Shown: one piece after another, positions 34,551-42,986 of the stretch
How positions within the stretch are numbered: position 1 is the first letter of the stretch
Layout of the letters: the number at the start of each line of letters is the position of its first letter
Origin: Vermamoeba vermiformis
Taxonomy: Eukaryota > Tubulinea > Echinamoebida
Direction: 5' to 3'
DNA: 64,000 nt
NCBI GenBank assembly: GCA_045837725.1
Contig: JBEWZL010000179.1
Location: 434,001 to 498,000 of the forward strand
The notes under the pieces: model-generated
Database searches by the model: none
What the model was told of the DNA's origin: nothing
The model's input: only the letters and a program-made list of their open reading frames with translations
Translations under genes and position numbers: made by a program

Positions 34551-34692
34551 CCACTTGCGACTTTTCGACACACGGCCCGAGAACTCCCACCCAAGACCCC
34601 TCCCGACCCGTACCCCGTGCAACTCGTGGGTTAGGGTCCCCGGGTTAGGGTGGGGAGTTCCAAGGGGGTGTGCGTCGTAAAGTCGTAAGTGG
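34551..34692. repeat. 142-bp imperfect palindrome with two TTAGGG units
   Basis: The left arm starts CCACTTGCGACTTTTCGAC and the right arm read backwards starts CCACTTACGACTTTACGAC. The match continues through AACTCCC-ACCC / AACTCCCCACCC, about 45 bp per arm at roughly 75-80% identity by eye. The centre folds further and contains GGGTTAGGGT twice (around 34628-34651). It could be a small fold-back element, a structured promoter element or a transcribed hairpin. No target-site duplication was recognised. Confidence 0.6.
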
Positions 34693-34886
34693 CGGTTACA
34701 ATCCTGTACAAATCCTGCTCTAGCTTCGCACTTCCTTCAATTCTGAACTTCTTTGTCGCCCTTTAAAGCAAACTACCAAACCCGAACGTAGCCTTAACTA
34801 TGAGTATGGCCGAAGGGAGAAATCAGGGCTCGTATCGATCGAGATTTCGTTCGACGACGGCCACGTGGTTTCACTGAAATCGATCT

Positions 34887-34897
34887 TTTCCGGGAAA
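34887..34897. promoter_or_regulatory. TTTCCGGGAAA palindrome before the 2OG oxygenase
   Basis: A perfect 11-bp palindrome about 95 bp before the ATG. It contains TTCCGGGAA, which fits the STAT-type TTCN3GAA pattern, and overlaps an E2F-like core. Assignment to either factor is speculative. Confidence 0.25.
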
Positions 34898-34990
34898 TCC
34901 CGAACTTAAATAGAATGCACATTTTTTCTTTGGCTGCATATCTTTTTCGCCTGTCACCAGAAGCAACATCACTTTAATTTGGAATAACGC

Positions 34991-37807
34991 ATGGCTGAGC
35001 TGGCGAAAAAAAGAAAGCTCAGCGCAAGCGAAGTAAACGACGCTCCGCTTAAGAAAAGAAAGCTCGGGTACTGAATATAGATAAATAATGTTATTTTAAA
35101 CCGTTACTAATTTAACCAAATCCAGAGCTTCAGGAGATTCGCTAAGCCTAAGATCTTCGGGAACGATTATCAGTTTGGCTGACATCCAAAAGTAAGTCAT
35201 GCAATTACCAAACATCAAAAAATTATTTCAAAAATATTGGGTGGCAGCGATCTAATTTCTGCAGCCAATAAAATAAATTAACCGAATCTTCCTTCAGGTT
35301 GACAGTTGCTCGTTATTGCACGGTAAAACAAATAGAGAAATCCAACAATGCTTCGCCTATTATAAACGTGCAGTGGGACGCTTCAAAACTCCAATCCTGT
35401 CTTTCAACAGAGGAACTCGCAGATCAATTACTTTTAAGCAACATTATGACCGGCCATATCATCAATGGAAAGCTGTGGCCCATATTGTTGGATAATAGCC
35501 CTGACCCTCTCGTGCAAAAACGTACATTGGCCTTTATGGAGTCGCTAGCAAATGATTGGTCAATTCTCCAAACCCTCTCCGAACAAGAGCATCTTTTTTT
35601 GATGGTTGGAATCCGCGATCTTTGGCTGGCTGATTCACGTGGCTTATTAAATCAAAAAGAAAAGGCAATGCTAAACACGATCCTCGATCAACTCGAAGAT
35701 GATCTGGTCCCATCCGCCGAACATCAATCATTGACGTTCTCATTTTGCCCTACCAAGAACAGACGCGTGTTCAAATTGATCTCTCACCTCGAAGAGATGT
35801 CAGAAATCGATACATTGCTACTTCAATCCGTTGCTCAAATGAGGATCGAGTTGTACGAAGAAGATGGTGGCATTGATGAAGTTCTCTATGCTGTGTGGGT
35901 CGATCCACGTGACCTATCATATCACAATTTTGAATTTATACTGCCCTTGGATCGAGCTTTGAAACGCAAGACAAAGACCGAGAATGAAAGCCTGGACTTC
36001 AACGTGACAGGTGTCAAAAGCCTTGATGACACTATACAAATTGTGCGTGGCAAGCTTGAAGGCGCCGATACGGATCTCTTGCTTCAATTGGACAAACTAG
36101 GCTTGTATCAAAAGCCAGCCAACTCTAGCACCAGAGGCGGAGAACGATTTGTTTTCTCATCTTCGGCACTTTCAGACGGTCTTACGAAGGCAATCAAGGA
36201 GTCAAAACTTTTGAAAAAGCTTTGCCGAGGCGTCCACAAAAGCTTTCAGTTCGTGAACTATGTTTTCCGATGCAACAGATTCACCCCGAGCGACGCAAAG
36301 TTTGACATGCACCTTGACACGCCATACTACGATCCAGCTCGAAATCACATCTCGCTATATACAATGATTATATACCTCAGTAGCGGCTCTGACAAGTCAA
36401 TCTTGAAGGTCTTAGATAACAACAAAGAAAACAGAAAGAAAGTTTCAGTGAAAAAAGTTGACACGTTGGAATTCGTCATTTTTAACCAGCAATATGAACA
36501 CGAAGGCAGGCCATTCATCGATAACGACAAGATATTCTTAAGAACAGAGCTGATATTCTCGTACGATCCACAAAAACTCGTTCACAAACCAGAAGTCAGC
36601 AAAATTTTCAGTTCAGCGATCTACATGACACTCGAAAGCTCTTTTCAACCGGAGTTATCAAAGTACGCACATCAGCTATACGAAAAAGTCAACGCCGTAC
36701 ACTGGGCCCTCACTCAAGAATCGGATCCGCCTTTAGTTTTGCAAAAATGTTGGGCGGATCAGATCCCCTTCGCGACGAATGGATCTGACTACTGGTTCCC
36801 TCTCATTCAACAGAAGTCAAATGACGCTTCCAATTCCAGCAAGCTCTTATCTACGCCGCTTGGTTTCATCAAATTAGCTGCAATGATTGCTACTTTGGAC
36901 TACACGAACGCTAGTCTCAAGCGCGATAATGATGCGGAGAAATCCAAGAAAAAGAAAAAGAAGACGACGAATCCGCACGAACTATTCCAACACTTCCGAT
37001 CCAACTGCCAAGTAAAAGAAATTTCGCGGCCTTCAGACGAGCCTGAGAAAGTCAACTCCGACGACTGGATCTTGAAGCACTTATGGACGGCGGTTAACGA
37101 CAAGCGTACTATTAAACCTGAATGTGAAGCCAAACTTCCCATTGTGTTAACAAATGGTGACGAAGCCGTAGAAATCATGGACAAAGAACTCATAGACTAC
37201 AAAGATGACGACGATGAAGAAAAGTCCGAAGAAAACTCCAACAGTGAATCTTTCTGTTGTCCGTTTCATTGTAACGATGGAAACTTCGAGCCTCACAAGA
37301 ATGAAGATGTGCAAGAAGCGTACGACGAGATCATTGAATTTGGTAATGAAAGATTGTTCCGAGCCCCAGTGTTCATCTACAACCAGCAAATTCATTTGAA
37401 CCCGGAGAATATCACCGTTGAAAACGACAAAATCTTCGTTGGTTGTGGATCCAACTCGCTGCCCGCAGTCAACTTTGCGTGTAAGTAGCAACAAGTCGTT
37501 CGTATCAAATATCAATTTATACTAATGAATACATCTAGCCTGCTGGCCTGAACCTGCTTCCTCGTTTGTCGGCGTCAACCAAGAGATTCATGTGCCGCAA
37601 TTGCTCATGGCACCCATCAGCTTCATTTTGATCGCGGCGAATGACAAGACTGGCGCGGGTCCGGGAATCAGACTGATGATCGATTTGTTCAAGAACGATT
37701 GGATCATGCCTAACGACGCCGACCTTGAGAGAACTGTTAAAGTTCCAAATATGGAAGGTGGCCGTGGTGTCGACTGGCATGAGTACAATCCAGATATGGA
37801 AAATTAA
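34991..37807 (+). CDS. Nuclear 2-oxoglutarate/Fe(II)-dependent oxygenase-like protein
   Basis: Four exons encode about 810 residues. Two Lys/Arg clusters near the start (KKRKLS and KKRKLG) are strong NLS candidates. A long helical N-terminal region of no recognised family follows. Then comes a prolyl-hydroxylase-like double-stranded beta-helix: FRCNRFTPSDAKFDMHLDTP holds the HxD iron ligands, and FNQQYEHEGRPFIDNDKIFL holds the distal His and a downstream basic residue for 2-oxoglutarate. A Lys-rich stretch (KSKKKKKKTTNP) and an acidic patch (DDDDEEKSEE) lie in the C-terminal third, followed by a Cys-containing segment (SFCCPFHCNDG). Substrate is unknown; a nuclear protein or nucleic acid is likely. 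The gene is divergent from protease 1. Confidence 0.78.
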
Positions 37808-38065
37808 AAGTTGCGTTTATTTTTGTTACACTGTAAGAACAAAGTTCTTGTTCAACGAGATGGTCATGATTACTGATTAGTTTTTGACCTTTCCGTGCTT
37901 TGATATGATGTTAATAGATCACTCGAAAACGGATCTGAGTTGTGGCTTGGTGAATACTTTAAGCGCATTAAGCATCTAGTACGTGCGTCTATAATACAAT
38001 TAATTAAAATTAGTATTTTGGGCTATTATTATTATTAATTATGACCGAACTTACAAAAGATCTGT

Positions 38066-38557
38066 TTACTGTTCCACGCCAACAGAATTATAAACTGCAT
38101 AAATGAACTCTGCCTTTAAAAATTCTTCGCCAGTTTCGTCGCTAATCTCGTGGACAAGAACAAGAGGGGCTTTCAATTTAGCGTAAGATGAATTAAATAT
38201 CTTCTCGCAGTCGTCGCTGAAATGTTGCGTAATATCGTCTATTGATGGAAGAGTAAAGCCATTAGGATAATCTGGAAACATAATCGTCCAAAATCCCGGT
38301 AGTATTGCGACGGATGCGGTCAATACCTGGAAAAAAAAAATACAAAAGCAATTCAGTATTTAAAATATACTTATAATAGAAAAATAATATAAAATTACCT
38401 CATTTTTAGCGAGTCCCTTTATTTTCATCATTTCCGTCATTTTTTTAACGAGCTGATCGACAAAAAACCTCCATAGATAGGCCTTTGGGAGAATCATATG
38501 GACATTGGGATCGAATACGAACTCTTTCGCAGGGGACGCGTTGTTATTGTTATTCAT
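38066..38557 (-). CDS. Small unknown protein (about 145 residues)
   Basis: Two exons joined across an intron of about 70 nt encode a protein starting MNNNNNASPAKEFVFDP. It continues through MILPKAYLWRFFVDQLVKKM and TLPSIDDITQHFSDDCEKIF and ends NSVGVEQ. There is no signal peptide and no membrane segment. The order of helix, strand (VLTASVAILPGFWTI), helix, strand suggests a small alpha/beta domain. I do not recognise the family. An exact E2F-type octamer sits about 24 bp before the ATG, which hints at S-phase or mitotic expression. The stop converges on the oxygenase gene 258 bp away. Confidence 0.65.
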
Positions 38558-39037
38558 TTGAACTAAATTGAAATATCCACGCGGGAAAAATTACACAAAA
38601 TCGCTCCCTCTATTTTCCGCATTATTGGATGGTAACCAGCACCCACACTCTATAATATAAGAATTTTTAATAAGATGCAAGTCGTGGTAGCCTTTATTGC
38701 GGAGAGTAAGGGCTAAGTACGGACTATCCTAAGGATAAACTCGCGTATTTATTAAAACACGAATAACAATAATACGAATTTATAATAATAAGAGTATTTG
38801 ATACTTAGCCAAGTAAGTATTACGCTCTACTAAAGCATACAACAATTTTTTTTTTAATTTGCACGAGATTTAATTTGCCGTCTACCGAAGCGGCTAAATA
38901 CATGCTAAATATTTTAGAAATTACTATAATAATTAATATCATATTTTATAGCTACAACAAGATTTTTGGATCTGTCCCGAAATCGGAATGACTGTCAATT
39001 TCAAAAGAACAGGTAAATGTTTATTAAAGAGATCAAT
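38558..39037. other. Intergenic spacer, small gene 5' end / protease 2 3' end
   Basis: 480 bp of AT-rich sequence. It holds the E2F-like octamer next to the small gene and a stem-like TATCCTAAGGATA string near 38730. Nothing else could be recognised. Confidence 0.5.
38581..38588 (-). promoter_or_regulatory. E2F-like octamer at the small unknown gene
   Basis: GCGGGAAA here reads TTTCCCGC on the minus strand, an exact TTTSSCGC match, 24 bp upstream of the start codon at 38557. Confidence 0.45.
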
Positions 39038-40373
39038 TTAATTAAGAGACACGATGATACCCTTGTCCTTGATACCACAAACATTGTTGAAGCGACCAAT
39101 GCGAATGAAACCGTTCTCGCCCCAAGTGGTGTCCCAGCTGTTGCGAATGTTCCAGTACTTGACACCTTTGTCTGTCACTCCCCAGCCTTTAGCAATACGA
39201 AGTAGCCGACGTTAGTAACATGTGGGTGTAATATGATCGATGAATGTTACCAGTGAGCAGCACGGCATGGTTGCGATGTCCAGTCCAGCAACCTCGTTCA
39301 ATGACTCCTGAAAAAAAAAAAAGGTAAGAATTTTGCAAATAGAAGCGTAATAGGACGTACCTTTCTTATAAGTCTTCCATTTAGTAGCGTCAATAGCTAT
39401 AGGCATAGGACCGTACTTTCTCAAGACTTCCATGAAGTGAGTTTCAGAGGGACGAACTCCGTACCAATGGCCGATCTTGCCAGGTCTGGCAGCAGTAGTG
39501 TCATAATCACATTTGCCAGTAATGCCTTGATAAGGGTACGTCGATTCTAGGACCAAACCCTTGGATTTGACGTAGTTGAGTGCCAGTCCGGGCAAACCTC
39601 CTTTACATCCAGCAAGATAAAGACCTTTGGCACAGCTAACGAGTTGCTGCACTGACAATATAGGCGCTTTACCAGTCGCAATACCAATAGCACATTCTAC
39701 GGCCTCGACAGCACTTTCAGTGATTCATTACTACATCCGTTCACAATGTTCCTTATGAAAGACAGTATTGCATATACTAGAACCTCAAACTTACGCGTGA
39801 GCCCAGCAGCTACCGCATTTGCCTTGCGCCTTCACAGGAGTACAATTAGTGCTATTATACCTGGCAAAGATAGAAATTAGAGTTACATCCGGATGCCAGT
39901 TGAATTTACAAGCGTTGGATCTTACCACTCAAAGTTATCAGGGAGCTGATAGAACGATGCAAAGCTAGTATCATTAACATAGGTGACGTTGGCGTTAGGA
40001 AAGTCTTCAGAAGTTCCTTGAAATGTTGCGAACTCGTCATCTGTCAAGTCCATAAACTGAGTCACGCCAAAGAGCGCATGCGGATTCAATTTATTCATTT
40101 GCTCGGCTTGTTTCATATTTTGCTGCAGTAGAGTATTAGATTTAAAACGTAACGGAAGTATTAGCGGAGCTCGATCGGATTCCGAAGGTAAAGCTAGCTT
40201 ACCTGAAATACGCCCAATCTATAAGCTTCTTCTTTTGGATCAGCATAAAACTTTCCGTGCTCTGCTTTGAATTGTTCGAAGAGTTGTTGGACGGCCAAAG
40301 AGTCACCAACAACGACTGGGATCGTTGCCAAGATTACAACCAAACTTGCGAGAAGCAATAATTTATGGTGCAT
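39038..40373 (-). CDS. Papain-family (C1A) cysteine protease 2 with I29 propeptide
   Basis: Paralogue of the protease at 33066-34387, with the same exon layout and all catalytic residues. It has a signal peptide (MHHKLLLLASLVVILAT) and an I29 propeptide (ALFGVTQFMDLTDDEFATF). The active-site Cys segment precedes AHAVEC-type sequence, the His is in GHRNHAVLLTGWG and the Asn is in RNSWDTTWGENGF. The stop differs slightly (protein ends VSLN, not VSIH). The first and last exons, and the intron before the last exon, are almost identical to paralogue 1. The middle of the mature domain differs at about one site in five or six. Both are probably lysosomal or secreted digestive proteases. Confidence 0.93.
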
Positions 40374-40682
40374 TAGTAAAGCAAGTTGTTGTTGCAATCT
40401 GTATGCTTGGTTTGATTGATGAAAAAATTTATACGTTGGGTTTGTTCGCAAGATTTATAACGATGGAAAGGGAAATTTCAGTATGCTCATAATGCATCCC
40501 AATGCGCTCTAGAGAGGGCACACTAGTGAGACATAATTAATTTACCAAGGCAAGAGAGAAGATAATCTTTTACACGGACTGGATGCGACAAGTTAGAACT
40601 CTACGACAATCGGTTACAAGAATGTATGTCAGTTATATTTATTACATAATAGTCGTGATATTAATTATTGTTACTACTACAG
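40374..40682. other. Intergenic spacer, protease 2 / F-box-like gene
   Basis: 309 bp, AT-rich, containing the protease 2 leader and the F-box gene 3' flank. No ORF, RNA gene or repeat seen. Confidence 0.5.
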
Positions 40683-41258
40683 CTATTCGCCAAAAGTCAA
40701 CTCCATTATAGCAGAAATGATTTCTCCGTCATGCTTTCGCAAAGCTTCGAACGCATTCCAGCGAGGCTTATTACCACTATGTTCGACTACTAGTTCAAGG
40801 TTCTCTGGCCATCTATGTTCTTTCAGACAGGAGGCAAAATTTTTGATCCTCTTTCGGATGTACCTCGTAGTTTTTCTTCTTCCAGCGTCACGCGCTACAA
40901 AGTAAGTCCAAATATCAAATTTATGTCGATTAGCTATCAAATATTTCAAATACGCAAGGTAGCCTCGGTGCGCCAACAAAATAGCCCAATCGCGTAAAGA
41001 GAATTTTGCTGGAAGATCTCTTATGCAAAGCGATGCTATCTGTTTCATACTCTTCGACACTTGCATCAAAACGCACTTTAATAATATTCGGTCCATAAGG
41101 GCGCTGTTTTCCACCAGATCAAGATCTGCGTCACATTGCGAAAAGATCTCGCGCCAAATGTCTGTGGGCAACTGATATAAATCCTTTAAAACAATTCTAT
41201 TAATTATTTCTAATAGTTTCGTAATTGATTGATAAAGAATAGTTGATTTTCTAAAAGA
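40683..41258 (-). CDS. F-box-like protein, 5' end uncertain
   Basis: An open minus-strand frame carries an F-box-like start, LKDLYQLPTDIWREIFSQCD, followed by helical sequence (MQVSKSMKQIASLCIRDLP) and an ankyrin-like pair of helices (LLAHRGYLAYLKYLIANRHK). It ends MELTFGE at 40683. Such proteins usually recruit substrates to SCF ubiquitin ligases. No ATG lies in frame upstream of the F-box before a stop at 41259-41261. The true start must therefore lie in an upstream exon, or translation starts at the internal Met of SALMDRIL and loses the F-box. The LTR element at 41270 sits just beyond the open frame, so it may separate or have displaced the first exon. Confidence 0.6.
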   Translation of the reverse strand, partial: SFRKSTILYQSITKLLEIINRIVLKDLYQLPTDIWREIFSQCDADLDLVENSALMDRILLKCVLMQVSKSMKQIASLCIRDLPAKFSLRDWAILLAHRGYLAYLKYLIANRHKFDIWTYFVARDAGRRKTTRYIRKRIKNFASCLKEHRWPENLELVVEHSGNKPRWNAFEALRKHDGEIISAIMELTFGE

Positions 41259-41269
41259 CTACGAGATCT

Positions 41270-41377
41270 TGTTATGACCTATTCTGTGGTCGTAGAGTGA
41301 AAGGTCATTTATTTATATAATACAAGGGTGCGACAGATATCGCTACAAGTAATCTCGCTAAAATCTCGTTCATAACA
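41270..41377. repeat. Left LTR of the TRIM-like element
   Basis: 108 bp, TG...CA ends, apparently identical to the right copy. Contains a TATATAATA promoter-like string about 50 bp in. Confidence 0.8.
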
Positions 41378-42699
41378 TTCCTCCCTTTCAGACTCTTGAC
41401 GTCCTCGGCAAGTAGATTTTGTTTCGTTCTTAAGACTTGGTATGCAATGTCTTGGCTTGCATCAATTCGTATGTAATTAAGTTTTATAATATTATTGGTT
41501 TACGTCTTTAATTTGACAATTGTATTGTTTGAAACGGCCTTTAGACAGGTGTTGACCATGGAGAACAAATGGCCATAATACACTACTGTCAAGATATTCA
41601 CTGTTGTTGACAAACCGACATAATTCTCTTTTGTAGTTGTAGAAGCAATATGCTTTTAATATTAGCTCTAATTTCGGCTAGGCTTGAAGGGACTATATGT
41701 ACACAGACATAAAGACACGCTCTGATACAATACTCATTACAAGAATCATATCAAAGAACCGGTGTCTCTACCAATTCTGCGTGACGATTGAATTCTATGA
41801 CTGAATCCTCTCGTCAGAGTCTAGTTGTCAAATAGACAAGCATAAACAAGTGAATTTCTCCACTCGTCAACCAACAAGTTTCGCTTAATTTTAGAGTGTT
41901 CTCGTATTATTAAATAGTCAACAATATGGATCGTAATAACAGCGAATAAATATTCCGCGTATTGGGGGTAAGACGCTATTAGTTGTGCACATTAAGAGAG
42001 TTAAGTAATAACGTGTTTGTGATAAGATGACGTCAATAAGCATTAGTGTATTATATAATTGCATAGCGTATTTAGGTAATTAGCGTTCTATTCTATAATT
42101 CTTTAGATGCGCGCGTGATAATTAAGTTATCGTTTATTCGTTTGTTAAATGAACCCCACTTATTTAATTATAATAAAGCGGAATAATACTAGAGGTAATA
42201 TTGCGTAACTGATAAAGTACCTCTGTTATAATGGATTGGCCGGATCAATATTTTAAATAAATAGATGTTCGTTGAATATACTATATATATGTAATCCGTA
42301 ATAAGGACATTACCAAATATGAATATTGTATATTTAATCGATGATAGTAGAGTAACGTTGTAGCGGATGGTGCGTTATCGATCCGTGGCTGCGTACCGAA
42401 TATCTGTAAAATAAAATATTATATTGTGAATATGTATTCAATATATATTGTAACTGTTGTTAATTTTTGCTTAAATGTCCGTATTTTAATTAAATTTTAA
42501 ATTTAATTCCAGATGCGAGTTAAATAGCTAATTGGAGTTTATAAGGTTAAAAGATATTATCTATATATATTAAATCAACTTAGCCTTATTTTTAATTTAA
42601 TATTCTTCGTGTCGATGTGAGATGAGGGTTGCATCTTGTTGATCCGTTAGGTCGTGCTGAGTGTCTTGTTGGGATGTGGAGAGCAGGTGGGAGCGCCAA

Positions 42700-42807
42700 T
42701 GTTATGACCTATTCTGTGGTCGTAGAGTGAAAGGTCATTTATTTATATAATACAAGGGTGCGACAGATATCGCTACAAGTAATCTCGCTAAAATCTCGTT
42801 CATAACA
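42700..42807. repeat. Right LTR of the TRIM-like element
   Basis: 108 bp, apparently identical to the left copy. Preceded by the purine-rich GGGATGTGGAGAGCAGG, a possible polypurine tract. Confidence 0.8.
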
Positions 42808-42986
42808 ATCTAAATGCCTTTGTACCTCTTCATTCATTCTTAAACACTAATCCACGATTGCATACTATTGCTTATTTGTTTTGTATACTTGGACAAATGG
42901 TTTTGGTGCGACTGGAGCTCCATTCCTTTTATTTTAATTCTTTTGACAAAATTTCAGCCGATTCTTTGAATAGTTATTACCACTGT

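Larger units (their letters stand above)
34388..34990. other. Divergent intergenic region, protease 1 / 2OG oxygenase
   Basis: 603 bp between divergent starts. It is markedly GC-richer than its surroundings in the middle, where a long imperfect palindrome with TTAGGG units occurs (annotated separately). A TTTCCGGGAAA palindrome lies nearer the oxygenase. The 89-codon plus frame starting at 34379 overlaps the protease leader and has no family features. Confidence 0.55.
41270..42807. mobile_element. TRIM-like non-autonomous LTR element, young insertion
   Basis: Two direct repeats of 108 bp (41270-41377 and 42700-42807) appear identical on reading. Each begins TGTTATGA and ends TCATAACA, i.e. 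TG...CA with an 8-bp terminal inversion. The whole unit of 1,538 bp is flanked by a 4-bp duplication ATCT (41266-41269 and 42808-42811). The 1.3-kb interior is AT-rich with no open frame of note, and a purine-rich stretch precedes the right repeat. This is the layout of a terminal-repeat retrotransposon in miniature. Identical LTRs imply very recent insertion. The element looks structurally whole but codes for nothing visible. I could not match a primer-binding site to a tRNA. Confidence 0.8.

Noticed and set aside
41378-42699. Interior of the LTR element as a hidden gene
   Set aside because: No open frame of useful length in any frame on reading; treated as a non-coding TRIM-like interior.
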